Positions 27,170 to 36,411 of a stretch of DNA of 64,000 bases are shown one piece after another (position 1 is the first letter of the stretch; each line of letters begins with the position of its first letter). This stretch comes from Larkinella sp965227735 (GTDB taxonomy: Bacteria; Bacteroidota; Bacteroidia; Cytophagales; Spirosomataceae): assembly GCF_965227735.1 (NCBI RefSeq), contig NZ_OZ245776.1:6386001-6450000 (forward strand). The letters run 5' to 3'. The notes under the pieces were generated by a model. It made no database searches, was not told where the DNA came from, and saw only the letters and a program-made list of their open reading frames with translations. A program made the translations under genes and the position numbers.

Positions 27170-28606
27170 TTATAGAGATCTTCGTAAATTTTGTATTTCC
27201 AGAAAGGAGAGCTTATACCTGAACGTCAAGGCCAGATAAACCAACCCACCCAACGCAATCTGAGCGACGGTATTAACGATGCCGTCGTAGCCTAAAAAGG
27301 ATTTGTACAGCATGATCGCGCTGACCATAAACAGGCAGAAAAGCACCGGTTTATAAATATTTGATAAAAACTCTTTGATGAAAGCGCCGATCAAGTGATT
27401 AGCGATAAAAAAACCAAGCACTAAATTCACAAAAGTGGATGTGAAAAAGGCCAGAGCAATACCGGTTACCTCCCATTGTTTTCCAAAGAAATACAGCAGG
27501 GGAAGTTTAACCAGCAGCGTTACTAAATTCAGGTAAAAGAGCAGGTTCGGTTTGCCTTTTGTGTAGGCTATTGTAAAGAGCGGATGTGCCAGACAACTGC
27601 ACATACTCTGCAAGACAAAAATGTGAATCAGCGGAATGGTATTTTCCCAGCCGGGGCCATAAAATAAAGGGATAAGACTGTCGGCGGTGATAAACAAACC
27701 CGCTAGTAGAGGGAAATTTAAGAAACTGATCAAGTCCAGAATTTTTATATAGGATTTTTTAAGTTCGTCGGAATTCTCCTTCATTTTTGCCAGAATTGGA
27801 TACGCAACCTGGAGGATGATGGGATTGAGTTTGTTGATTGGGAAAACCGCTAACTGGTAGGCGATGGTGTAGTATCCGAGCGATTTTAAACCCAGTAAAC
27901 TGCCCACCAGGATATTATCGCAATTGCCCTGAATGTAGCCCAGCAGGCTATCGCCTACATTAAATACCGCAAAGCGAAGGTGCTCTCTAATGGTGGTTAC
28001 ATTAAAATAGAACATCGGTATGAATAACCGGAATCCTAAACCGATGGATAAGAGGGTACGGACGGATTGCATAGCCAGTTGGCCATAAATCAGGGACGTT
28101 TCTTCGTAGCCGCTATAAGCCAGTGTAATAGCTACGATCGTTCCGCTAACGGCCCCCATAATTTCGATCAGGGCAACGGAGCGGAAGCGGAGTTCTTTCT
28201 GTAAAATGAATAAATAGATCTGCCCGCAGTAGATAATCGGAAAGTAAAAGGCCGCCAGTTTTACCACTTTGGCCAGCTTGGGTTCTTTGTAAAACTCGAC
28301 GATTAAAGGCGAGGAGAAGTAAATAATAAAGTACATGCTGATCCCCAGCATCAGGCCCAGAAAATACAGCGTCGACAGTACTTTTCGGTCACTTTCCTGC
28401 TTGTAAATAATGGAATTGGAAAAGCCGAGATTGCTGAAAATGAAGAAGAAATTGATAATGAGCATGCAAACGCTCACAATTCCGAAAGCCGCAGGTTCGA
28501 GCAGTCGCGCCAGAATCGAGACTTGCAAAAACTGAAAAGCCGTTGAGATAATCGTAGAGATGGTAATCCATTTGCCACCGTCGATTGCTTTTTTCTTAGT
28601 GTCCAT
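27170..28606 (-). CDS. Wzx-type polysaccharide flippase
   Basis: A polytopic membrane protein of 478 residues with 12-14 predicted helices, in the PST/oligosaccharide flippase family of the MOP superfamily (opening KKAIDGGKWITISTIISTAFQFLQVSILARLLEPAAFGIV). It should flip the lipid-linked repeat unit across the inner membrane. The Wzz-like gene upstream ends at the first base of its start codon (TAATG overlap), so the two are translationally coupled, and a Wzy-like polymerase lies at 37020, completing a Wzx/Wzy-type pathway. Confidence 0.92.
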   Translation of the reverse strand: MDTKKKAIDGGKWITISTIISTAFQFLQVSILARLLEPAAFGIVSVCMLIINFFFIFSNLGFSNSIIYKQESDRKVLSTLYFLGLMLGISMYFIIYFSSPLIVEFYKEPKLAKVVKLAAFYFPIIYCGQIYLFILQKELRFRSVALIEIMGAVSGTIVAITLAYSGYEETSLIYGQLAMQSVRTLLSIGLGFRLFIPMFYFNVTTIREHLRFAVFNVGDSLLGYIQGNCDNILVGSLLGLKSLGYYTIAYQLAVFPINKLNPIILQVAYPILAKMKENSDELKKSYIKILDLISFLNFPLLAGLFITADSLIPLFYGPGWENTIPLIHIFVLQSMCSCLAHPLFTIAYTKGKPNLLFYLNLVTLLVKLPLLYFFGKQWEVTGIALAFFTSTFVNLVLGFFIANHLIGAFIKEFLSNIYKPVLFCLFMVSAIMLYKSFLGYDGIVNTVAQIALGGLVYLALTFRYKLSFLEIQNLRRSL

Positions 28607-30822
28607 TACCGGTGGGATTTTTCTGTACGGGGCATTTCTGGCTGATCATCCCGGGAGCGCGGAGCCTCCGTAGCTCGCTCCGGTTCGGTGGGCCGCTGCC
28701 TGACATCGTTCAGGCTGGGAGCATCGATGTAACTGCCGGCCACGCGGTTGAGAACCGTCAGTACGGGGTGCATGGCAGCTCGCAGGTACAAACCCAGCAA
28801 CTGCGTTTCAGTTCGGCCCCAGATGCCGTTGACATCGGTTACCAGAAGCGATACCGAACTTTGATTCAGGAACTGGACCGGAATCGGGCAGCTAATCAGC
28901 GGAGGCAATTCCATGATAATCTTGTCAAAACCGCTGAGTTCAGCCTGCTGATCTGTATCGAACAGCTCGCGCAGATCCGCTGTATGCATGAAATTGGTGC
29001 GCAGCACGTACGGATAGAGCATAACGCCTTCCTGCCCGGTTTTTGGTTGATCGGCGGACGTTTGCGGGTAACAAAAGGCAATCCGCTGACCACTTTCGCC
29101 GTAGATCTGCCCGATGCCGGTGGCCAGCCACGTTTTGCCTTGCCTGGACCGGATACTGAAAATCGTGATGACGGGCGGTTGGGATGCCGCCGATCGGGCG
29201 GTTTCGATGTTGATCGCGTCGCAAAGTTGCTGCAACATGCTCAACCCGGTTCGTCCGGTTTTCGACTCGAAGGATAACTTTTTGATGGTGGGGAAGAGGG
29301 CAATAACCGGTTTGCCGATCAGGGATTCTGCTTTGTTCGGCGTAATGATGCGCCGGTCGAGCCAGATCCGGAAAGCCATGAGCAGAACGGCAATAAAAAG
29401 GCCGACACCCAGACCAATCGCCACGAACAACCAGCGTTTTGATTGAGCATCCAGCGGATAATTCGGCGCATCCAGAACGGTCAGCGATTTATCCACCGTG
29501 ACGTCCTGCCGGTGAATGATGGCCTGATTCAGGCTTTGTTCGGTGGCCAGATAGTCTTTTTCGGCCGACGTCAGCTCGCGGTTGAGCTGACGAAGCTGCG
29601 ATTCCAGGGGGCTGTATTCGGTGGCCCGGGCTTTCTGCTTGCTCAGGAGGCTCTCGTAAACCTTCAGCCGGGCGGCCGACTCTTCGTATTCGAGCACGCG
29701 GGCCAGCCATTCACCAACCAGCGTTCGTTGCGGAACACTTTCGGGCGAGTCGCCGGACGGAGCGTACTTTTCGGCACTGTTTTTCAGCGCTCCCGACGTT
29801 TGTTCAACGCGCGTCTGTAACTTTTCAATGACGGTTTTCGCCTGCCCATACGCCTGGGCATTCGCCAGTTGAGTCTGAGCCTGAGCCAGATCGGCCTGTC
29901 TGCTTTTGAGTTCACCGCTGATGGCGATCGTGTTGCCCTGCTGAACCATCCGGCGGCTTAGCGCATCCATCGACGCTTTGGCCGCGCTGTTTTTCATCAG
30001 CTCATCGTTGTAATTGAAGCTGGTGAGTTCGGCGGAAGCGGCAACGTTTTTCGACTCCTCTTCGAAATTCACCAGATTGTGTTGCACATTGAAGGCCTGA
30101 ACCTGTTTGTCGGCATTGTCCAGACGCACCTTGGCGGCCCGAACCTTATCCTGATAATAGGCAACGACCGAGTTGGTTTCGGAGGTTTTCAGCCGCGTAT
30201 ACCGGATATTCAAAACGTCAATGGCTTCCCGGAGGGTCTGCTGCGAAACAGCACCGTCTTCCGATTCGTATTCCATGTCCAGCATATCGCTGGGATTTCG
30301 GCGGTTAGCTTTCAGGTTGCCGCTGATTTTTTTGACGGAATAGTACGTATCTGATTTATGGAGCAGTAAAACAATGGGATTGATCGTTGTAGACCTGGCC
30401 AGGCTATCCAGTTTAAGCCGAATGCTGGCCTGAGCCGTGTCTTTCAGCAAATAAGCGCGCAGGGAAGGCGGTATAGCCTGCTGGAGTTTCTGAAAACCGG
30501 GAGCCGATAAAATCTGTCCATCAGGCTTCGACAGTTTAAGGTGCCGCGACAGCAAGTGCAATGAAATCTGCTGAATGGTTTCGGGTGATTTTAACGTAGT
30601 CAGCAGGTTTTCGAAGGTGACTGCCGACTGGTCGATGAAGTTTTTCTGATCGGACAGGACCGTATAGCCGGAAGCCATCCCGGTATAAATCGTCGCTTGC
30701 GACTTGTAAATTTTCGGTTCGTTCCGGGTCAGGTAAAATACCGTACCGGCTGTTACACCCGGAAGCAGAACAAACCAGATTGCATACTCCTTAATAAGAC
30801 GTATCAAGACGCTGAGTCCCAT
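28606..30822 (-). CDS. Wzz/BY-kinase-like polysaccharide co-polymerase with degenerate kinase domain
   Basis: A 738-residue inner-membrane chain-length regulator. A first membrane helix (about 12-31) and Wzz region are followed by a long periplasmic coiled-coil section (about 210-450), a second helix (about 465-485) and a cytoplasmic ATPase-like domain. The Walker A is SIRSRQGKT (about 556-564), but the Walker A' aspartates are missing (RIAFCYPQ in place of a DxD) and the Walker B is IIMELPP with Glu for Asp. The tail has no tyrosine cluster. Tyrosine kinase activity is therefore doubtful, while chain-length control in Wzx/Wzy assembly is likely. It lies 3 bp after the TolC-like gene. Confidence 0.88.
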   Translation of the reverse strand: MGLSVLIRLIKEYAIWFVLLPGVTAGTVFYLTRNEPKIYKSQATIYTGMASGYTVLSDQKNFIDQSAVTFENLLTTLKSPETIQQISLHLLSRHLKLSKPDGQILSAPGFQKLQQAIPPSLRAYLLKDTAQASIRLKLDSLARSTTINPIVLLLHKSDTYYSVKKISGNLKANRRNPSDMLDMEYESEDGAVSQQTLREAIDVLNIRYTRLKTSETNSVVAYYQDKVRAAKVRLDNADKQVQAFNVQHNLVNFEEESKNVAASAELTSFNYNDELMKNSAAKASMDALSRRMVQQGNTIAISGELKSRQADLAQAQTQLANAQAYGQAKTVIEKLQTRVEQTSGALKNSAEKYAPSGDSPESVPQRTLVGEWLARVLEYEESAARLKVYESLLSKQKARATEYSPLESQLRQLNRELTSAEKDYLATEQSLNQAIIHRQDVTVDKSLTVLDAPNYPLDAQSKRWLFVAIGLGVGLFIAVLLMAFRIWLDRRIITPNKAESLIGKPVIALFPTIKKLSFESKTGRTGLSMLQQLCDAINIETARSAASQPPVITIFSIRSRQGKTWLATGIGQIYGESGQRIAFCYPQTSADQPKTGQEGVMLYPYVLRTNFMHTADLRELFDTDQQAELSGFDKIIMELPPLISCPIPVQFLNQSSVSLLVTDVNGIWGRTETQLLGLYLRAAMHPVLTVLNRVAGSYIDAPSLNDVRQRPTEPERATEAPRSRDDQPEMPRTEKSHR

Positions 30823-30825
30823 AGA

Positions 30826-31638
30826 TTAGTTGCGTTTTAGCTGCTGGATCGGCAAGCCAACCAGGATTTCCAGATAAGAAATGTTCTTCAAAAATTCTCC
30901 CTTCGCCTGCTCTGTCTGGATTTTTGCCTGAGCATACCGTCGGCTGGCAGCCGCCATGTCATCCGGTTCTACTTTTCCTTTTCGTGATTCCGTTTCCGTA
31001 ATTTGAAAGGCTGTCCGCAGCACCTGTTCATCTTCAAACTGAATTTTAAGAATGCGCTGCGACGTCATGAGGTCCTGGTACGTAGCCACCAGATCGCGGT
31101 GCAGCCGCATGGAGGTTATTTCTTTCTGCGCCTGCGCCTGGCGATAAACGGCGCGGGCCTTCCGGATTTTCTGGGTCCGGCCAAAAATATCAAATAGGTT
31201 GATCTGCAAGCCGACGCCGGTGCGGTAGCCGTTGGCAATCTGACCCAATGCGTCCGGCCCCATTGAGGTGGTGGAGAAAATGGCCTGATTTCCGAACGAA
31301 TAGTTGGTGAAACCGCTGGCACTTTGCAGGATTTCTATTTTCGATAGTTTGTACTCCGCATTGGTCGCATCGATCGATTCATTCTCAAGGCGGGTCAGGG
31401 GTGATTTTGTCAGTGCAATGGTGAGCAATTCCTCCAGTGAAAGCAGTTGAGTCGACAAATCCTGGTTGATATCCAGCGCAATCGTATCAGAAACCGGCAA
31501 AGCCTGCTGTGTGCTGTTGGCCGGTTTTTGAGCCGACTTCTGGCCGTATGAGACATACGACAAAAGCAGCCCCAGAAAAACAAAAAGGACAACTCGGCGA
31601 CCAAGGAGAAATAGCAACACAACGCGATTCGAAATCAT
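30826..31638 (-). CDS. Short TolC-family outer-membrane efflux-type protein
   Basis: A 270-residue exported protein with a signal peptide (VVLFVFLGLLLSYVSYG) and one OEP repeat: LSLEELLTIALTKSPLTRLENES, a beta-strand GVGLQINLFDIFGR segment, and long alternating helices ending LEILVGLPIQQLK. Canonical TolC proteins have two OEP repeats and 420-480 residues, so this one is about half length; the frame is intact and ends naturally. It is the first gene of the minus-strand polysaccharide run and precedes the co-polymerase. No Wza-type exporter is present in the window, so this may take part in polymer export. Confidence 0.82.
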   Translation of the reverse strand: MISNRVVLLFLLGRRVVLFVFLGLLLSYVSYGQKSAQKPANSTQQALPVSDTIALDINQDLSTQLLSLEELLTIALTKSPLTRLENESIDATNAEYKLSKIEILQSASGFTNYSFGNQAIFSTTSMGPDALGQIANGYRTGVGLQINLFDIFGRTQKIRKARAVYRQAQAQKEITSMRLHRDLVATYQDLMTSQRILKIQFEDEQVLRTAFQITETESRKGKVEPDDMAAASRRYAQAKIQTEQAKGEFLKNISYLEILVGLPIQQLKRN

Positions 31639-31968
31639 TATAAAGCAACTGAGTATTTGGAGGGACTAGATGTTGGTTAATAGTCAGCAAAAATGATACC
31701 ATATGTCGGTTTTACACCAGCCAATTCAATACCATATTTTAAGCTGAAAATAAGTTAATTATTTGATATTCAGATTTTTAATAAAAAATTAATTTAAATT
31801 ATTTCATTTTAATACCTTTTTAATGACTCCGGGATGTCCTTATTTATCAGACAAATAAATATTAAAAATATAGTCTAGATTTTCAGTTGAGCATACTTTT
31901 TGATTGTTTTTACGGAGCGAGTACGCCAGAAGCAAATCCGCGATCGTTTCATCTAAAGCCAAAGCGAA
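31639..31968. promoter_or_regulatory. Divergent promoter region of the polysaccharide locus
   Basis: A 330-bp, very AT-rich gap between the minus-strand run (TolC-like to GT2) and the plus-strand glycosyltransferase. A plus-strand TACTTTTTG at 31894-31902 is one base longer than TAnnTTTG. The near-palindrome at 31842-31856 is listed separately. Confidence 0.45.
31842..31856. promoter_or_regulatory. Candidate operator, ATTTATC-A-GACAAAT
   Basis: A 15-base near-palindrome (one mismatch) in the middle of the divergent polysaccharide promoter region. It shares the TC-A-GACAAA core with sites at 13169 and 39652. Confidence 0.4.
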
Positions 31969-33171
31969 ATGAATTTCGTTATTACGTCCCGACAACCGTG
32001 GGAGGAGAAAAACTTAGGCAGTAATATCCGGGATATGGCCCGCAGTTTGTCGAAGGCGCATCAGGTGCTGTTTGTCAACGAACCGCTCGATTGGTCGGCT
32101 CAACTCAACAAAGGTTCCGGACGGGCGCAACGGCGTAGCGAATTTATTCAACAAAACCAGGGACAGAGTCTCGTTGAGAGCGAACCGAATCTATGGGTTT
32201 TGTGTCCGCAGTTTTTGCTGGGTTCGATCAACTGGCTCCCGGATTCGGCCTTGTATGATCTGGCCAACCGGTATAACGGCCGGCAACTGGCGTCTGAAAT
32301 CCGCTCAGCGATTGAAAAGCTGGGCTGGTCATCGTTCGTGCTGATCAACGACAATGATATGATTCAGGGATTTTACCTGAAAGAATTCCTCAAGCCGCGT
32401 GTGTACGTCTATTATTTGCGCGATAATTTTCTGGCCGTCGATTTCTGGAAGCGCCACGGCGCACGGCTGGAACCGCTGCTGATGAGCAAGGTCGACCTGG
32501 TCGCCAGCAACTCTCTCTACCTGGCCAATCAGGCGGCCCGCTACAACCCGCGTTCGGTTGATGTGGGCCAGGGCTGTGATCTGACCCTGTTCGACCCGGC
32601 CAAAATAGGGGAGATTCCGGCGGACATGGCCGCCCTGCCCACGCCCCGCATTGGTTACGCAGGCGCGTTGACCGGTTTGCGGCTGGATGTCGGGCTGATC
32701 GAAGCCGTTGCCAAAAGTCGACCCGACTGGCAGGTGGTGCTGATTGGCTCTGTCGATGATTCGTTCCGGACGGAGGGCCTGAAGGCATTGCCCAATGTCA
32801 CGTTTCTGGGCGCTAAACCTTCGCACCAGATTCCGGCTTACCTGGCCGGGATGGATGTGCTGATCAATCCCCAGAAACTCAACGAAGTGACGATTGGTAA
32901 TTATCCCCGTAAAATTGATGAGTACCTGGCGATGGGAAAACCGGTAGTGGCCGTAAAAACCGAGACGATGTCGCTGTTTAAAGATCATGTTTTTCTGGCC
33001 GAAACACCCGAAGAGTTCGTCGCCTGTATTGACCGGAGCCTGACGGGACAACCGCTTTCGTTGCCCGAAGAACGCATTGCTTTCGCGCTGGAACACACCT
33101 GGGAAAATTCACTGGGAGCTTTACTGGAAGCCATTGATCAACTTCCGGTTTCCCAACCCCAAACCGCCTGA
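31969..33171 (+). CDS. GT-B glycosyltransferase (TuaH-like)
   Basis: A 400-residue GT-B enzyme. The N-terminal half (NFVITSRQPWEEKNLGSNIRDMARSLSK, then VLFVNEPLDW) resembles TuaH-type transferases; the C-terminal half has the nucleotide-binding fold with IGYAGALTGLRLD, WQVVLIGSVDD and the donor-site segment NPQKLNEVTIGNYPRKIDEYLAMGKPVVA. Cytoplasmic, without membrane helices. It starts the short plus-strand pair in the middle of the locus, 18 bp before an acetyltransferase gene. Confidence 0.87.
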   Translation: MNFVITSRQPWEEKNLGSNIRDMARSLSKAHQVLFVNEPLDWSAQLNKGSGRAQRRSEFIQQNQGQSLVESEPNLWVLCPQFLLGSINWLPDSALYDLANRYNGRQLASEIRSAIEKLGWSSFVLINDNDMIQGFYLKEFLKPRVYVYYLRDNFLAVDFWKRHGARLEPLLMSKVDLVASNSLYLANQAARYNPRSVDVGQGCDLTLFDPAKIGEIPADMAALPTPRIGYAGALTGLRLDVGLIEAVAKSRPDWQVVLIGSVDDSFRTEGLKALPNVTFLGAKPSHQIPAYLAGMDVLINPQKLNEVTIGNYPRKIDEYLAMGKPVVAVKTETMSLFKDHVFLAETPEEFVACIDRSLTGQPLSLPEERIAFALEHTWENSLGALLEAIDQLPVSQPQTA

Positions 33172-33189
33172 TTCGTTTCTGAAAACCGC

Positions 33190-33810
33190 ATGAAAAATTT
33201 CATTGACCGCAACCCCCGGCTGAAACAACTGATTCACTGGCTATTGATTCCCCGGCATGAGGCCCGGCCCCGGCTATGGGTAAGCTGGTTGGTGAACCCG
33301 TTCATTCACAAGCGGCACCGCACGTCGATGGTCCGCTCATCCGTGCGGCTCGATGTGCTGCCGTTCAACCCGTTTGCGCTGGGGGCACACAGTGTCATCG
33401 AAGCATTCAGTGTGATTAACAACGGGGTTGGCCCGGTTTTGATCGGCGATCGCTGCACGGTCGGCATTGGGTCGGTGGTGATTGGGCCGGTGACGATCGG
33501 GACGGATGTGATCATTGCCCAGCACGTCGTTCTGTCGGGCCTGAACCATTCTTACGAAGACGTAAGCCGGTCGATTCGGGAGCAGCCCGTTGTCACCCGG
33601 CCGATTGTGATTGAAGATGAATGCTGGATTGGGGCCAACGTGGTCATCACGGCGGGGGTCACCATCGGGCGACATTCGGTGGTGGCGGGGGGGAGTGTCG
33701 TTACGCGGAACGTTCCGCCGTATTCGGTGGTGGGTGGCAATCCGGCCCGTTTGCTGAAACAGTATGACCCGGTCGAGAAAACGTGGATAAAACCGGTGGT
33801 TCAGGTCTGA
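33190..33810 (+). CDS. Hexapeptide-repeat acyltransferase (WcaF-like)
   Basis: A 206-residue left-handed beta-helix O-acyltransferase. Hexapeptide repeats run from about 60 to 190 (VLIGDRCTVGIGSVVIGPVT, then IEDECWIGANVVITAGVTIG), with a loop containing the likely catalytic His in SGLNHSYEDVSR and the usual ending VVGGNPARLLKQYD. It should transfer an acetyl group to a sugar hydroxyl of the polysaccharide or its precursor. It is 18 bp downstream of the GT-B transferase and convergent with the GT14 gene 5 bp away. Confidence 0.9.
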   Translation: MKNFIDRNPRLKQLIHWLLIPRHEARPRLWVSWLVNPFIHKRHRTSMVRSSVRLDVLPFNPFALGAHSVIEAFSVINNGVGPVLIGDRCTVGIGSVVIGPVTIGTDVIIAQHVVLSGLNHSYEDVSRSIREQPVVTRPIVIEDECWIGANVVITAGVTIGRHSVVAGGSVVTRNVPPYSVVGGNPARLLKQYDPVEKTWIKPVVQV

Positions 33811-33815
33811 AAACG

Positions 33816-34682
33816 TCAGCGTTTCAGGAACGAAGCGTCCAGAATGTCCATGATTTCGGGTTCCGTTGTGCTGTTGAATTTCCGCGCGAACAGCTTCCCG
33901 GAGTTCCGTAAGGCGGTTTCATCCGCAACTGTCAGCGTTTTTGGGCTGGCTTTTCCTTCCGACCAGTCGATGTAACGCAGGTTTTCGTTTTGCATGGCCG
34001 GTTTGAACGCTGAATTGTACAGAATGGTTTGAAAAATAAGCTCGTCGGCCCCCCAGGTCATTTTGAAAAAACGAACGACCTGCGGATGCTCCCGGAGGTA
34101 CAGCAGAATGTAGCGAACCGCGCCTAAAGTGATCGTAAACCATTGAGAACGACCCACAAAGGTCAGATTTTCCGGGGCTTTCCGGTTGGGTAGTACCGTA
34201 TTCAGCAGCTTTTCTACCGCGTATTTTCCGGAAAACGAATAATTGATGAGGTGGTATTTTTTCACCCGTGGCAGGGCTTCGTGCCATTCGTAATCCACCG
34301 ACAAAAACTCCATGAACTGCGTTCCGGCGTTTTCTTTCAGGAAATCATGAATAAAACCGGGTGGTCTGAGCGGATAATCCTGGCCACTCAGCAGATTGAT
34401 GTACGCATACGGAATGCCGGAAGCGACGATTTCTTCAAATCCGTTCAGGGTAGCCTGAACAATGCTGTAGGCGCCCCAAAACACCTTTTCCCGTTTTCGA
34501 ATGAAGAAAACGTTCAGGTTTTTCCGCATTTTCAGGAACGGCGTCAGATCGGTTTTTCCGTCGATGTGGATATAAAAATCCGCATTCGGGTGCTGCAATG
34601 ACTGAATCAGGCGGCTGAGTTGCTCGGGTTGTCCGTGGGCCAGAATCAAGTGGGCCAGTTTCAGGCGGTCGTTCGCTATCAT
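33816..34682 (-). CDS. GT14-family beta-glycosyltransferase (core-2/I-branching type)
   Basis: A 288-residue enzyme of the core-2/I-branching family, which in animals adds beta-1,6-GlcNAc branches and in bacteria acts on surface glycans. Typical features are HLILAHGQPEQLSRLIQSL, FYIHIDGK, VFWGAYSIVQATLNGFEEI and INLLSGQDYPLRPP, plus SQWFTIT and TWGADELIFQTIL near the C-terminus. No membrane segment. The start codon directly abuts the stop of the upstream GMC oxidoreductase gene (0 bp gap), so the two are likely co-transcribed. Confidence 0.88.
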   Translation of the reverse strand: MIANDRLKLAHLILAHGQPEQLSRLIQSLQHPNADFYIHIDGKTDLTPFLKMRKNLNVFFIRKREKVFWGAYSIVQATLNGFEEIVASGIPYAYINLLSGQDYPLRPPGFIHDFLKENAGTQFMEFLSVDYEWHEALPRVKKYHLINYSFSGKYAVEKLLNTVLPNRKAPENLTFVGRSQWFTITLGAVRYILLYLREHPQVVRFFKMTWGADELIFQTILYNSAFKPAMQNENLRYIDWSEGKASPKTLTVADETALRNSGKLFARKFNSTTEPEIMDILDASFLKR

Positions 34683-36392
34683 CTACAGATTTAATTTCTT
34701 CAGTTCAGAAACCGCATGGGCGCAGGCGCGGGCCGTCAGTGCCATGTAGGTCAGCGACGGATTCTGGCAGGCCGACGAGGTCATGCAACTGCCGTCGGTA
34801 ATATACACATTTTTGACATCGTGCATCTGGTTGAACCCGTTGAGAACGGACGTCGCCGGATCTTTTCCCATCCGAACCGTGCCCATTTCGTGAACCGCCG
34901 AACCGGGAGGTAAATCATAATAAAACTGGGCAACATTCTGAAAACCAGCCCGGTCGAGCATGTCCGCAGCACTTTCCTTGATGTCCTTCCGCATGTTGAT
35001 CTCGTTCTCGTGGTATTCAAAGAAGACCCGCACCAGTGGCAGCCCCCACTGGTCTTTCTGCCCGGCATCCAGCGAAATCCGGTTTTCAAAGTAAGGCAGT
35101 GTTTCGCCCCAGGCACCCAGAAAGAGCGTCCAGGGACCCGGTTTGGTCAGCGAATTTTTGAAGTCGGCCCCAAAACCGTCCACACGCCTGTACTGGTCCG
35201 ACCATTCGGCGCGTTCGCCGTCGCCCTGGTACCCAAAGCCGCGCAGGTAATCCTTCCGCTGCGTTTGCGCGTTCAGATTCCGAAAACGGGGTACATAAAT
35301 GCCGATGGGCCGCCGGCCTTCATAATACTGATCCGCAAAACCCGGGTGTTCACCGTTGGCGCCCCCCATCATGAAATGGTCCATCAGGTTATGGCCAATC
35401 TGCCCGCTGGTGTTGCCTAAACCGTTCGGAAACCGGCTGGAAGTCGAGTTCAGCAGCAGGGCCGCCGTGGCGATGGTAGACGCATTCAGGAAAATGATTC
35501 GGGCGAAATACTCGGTCACTTCTTTGGTGTGCGAATTGATGACCCGCACGCCCGTGGCCCGGTTCTGTTTTTCGTCGAACAGTACTTCCGTCACAATCGA
35601 ATCGGGCAGAAGCGTCAGGTTTCCCGTGGCAGCGGCAACGGGCAGCGTCGCCGAGTTACTGCTGAAATAGCCGCTGAAGGGGCAACCCCGGCTGCATAAA
35701 TTCCGGTATTGACACGGCCCGCGCCCGTTCCAGCCCCGGCTGAGGTTGGCCGTCCGCGCAATGGTAACGATGCGGTCTTTGTAGTTTTTTTTGACCTGAT
35801 TCGCGAAGTGGTTTTCGATGCAGTTGAACGCCATGGGCGGCAGAAATTTGCCATCGGGAAGCTGGGGAAGTCCTTCGGCCCGGCCGCTGATGCCCACAAA
35901 TTGCTCGACGTAATCGTACCAGGGAGCCAGGTCTTTATACCGGATGGGCCAGTCAACCGCAATGCCATCCCGGGCGTTGGCTTCAAAATCCAGATCGCTG
36001 AGCCGGTAGCACTGGCGGCCCCACGTCAGCGACCGCCCGCCCACCTGATAGCCCCGAATCCAGTCGAACGGTTTTTCCTGTATGTACGGATGTTCCCGGT
36101 CGCTGACGTAAAAATGCTTGTCGCCTTCGTTGTACGACTTGCTTTGAACCGGGTTTTCAAGCTGGTCTTTCAAAACCGTGTTGAGCCGGTTTGGAAATTC
36201 CCAGGGGTGTTTCATGGCGGTGGGGTAGTCCGTGATGTGTTCTACCTGTCGGCCCCGCTCCAGCACCAGGGTTTTGAGACCTTTTTCGCAGAGTTCTTTG
36301 GCCGCCCAGCCACCACTAATGCCGGAGCCGACCACGATGGCATCGAAGGTATGCGCCGGATGACCTTTTGTATTACTATGGATCGGATTCAT
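34683..36392 (-). CDS. GMC oxidoreductase with CX5CX3C motif, copy 1
   Basis: A 569-residue FAD-dependent sugar or alcohol dehydrogenase. The FAD-binding motif is FDAIVVGSGISGGWAAKEL (about 16-34); the C-terminal GMC block reads VYITDGSCMTSSACQNPSLTYMALTARA. At about 226-236 lies CQYRNLCSRGC, a CX5CX3C pattern like the [3Fe-4S] site of FAD-glucose dehydrogenase catalytic subunits. It has no signal peptide and is encoded just downstream of a subunit-3-like protein with a twin-arginine leader, the usual carrier arrangement. The substrate is probably a sugar; a 3-keto-sugar-forming glycoside dehydrogenase is one option. The start at 36392 avoids overlap with the small-subunit gene. Confidence 0.9.
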   Translation of the reverse strand: MNPIHSNTKGHPAHTFDAIVVGSGISGGWAAKELCEKGLKTLVLERGRQVEHITDYPTAMKHPWEFPNRLNTVLKDQLENPVQSKSYNEGDKHFYVSDREHPYIQEKPFDWIRGYQVGGRSLTWGRQCYRLSDLDFEANARDGIAVDWPIRYKDLAPWYDYVEQFVGISGRAEGLPQLPDGKFLPPMAFNCIENHFANQVKKNYKDRIVTIARTANLSRGWNGRGPCQYRNLCSRGCPFSGYFSSNSATLPVAAATGNLTLLPDSIVTEVLFDEKQNRATGVRVINSHTKEVTEYFARIIFLNASTIATAALLLNSTSSRFPNGLGNTSGQIGHNLMDHFMMGGANGEHPGFADQYYEGRRPIGIYVPRFRNLNAQTQRKDYLRGFGYQGDGERAEWSDQYRRVDGFGADFKNSLTKPGPWTLFLGAWGETLPYFENRISLDAGQKDQWGLPLVRVFFEYHENEINMRKDIKESAADMLDRAGFQNVAQFYYDLPPGSAVHEMGTVRMGKDPATSVLNGFNQMHDVKNVYITDGSCMTSSACQNPSLTYMALTARACAHAVSELKKLNL

Positions 36393-36411
36393 GAAACGAA
36401 GTTCAGATGCG

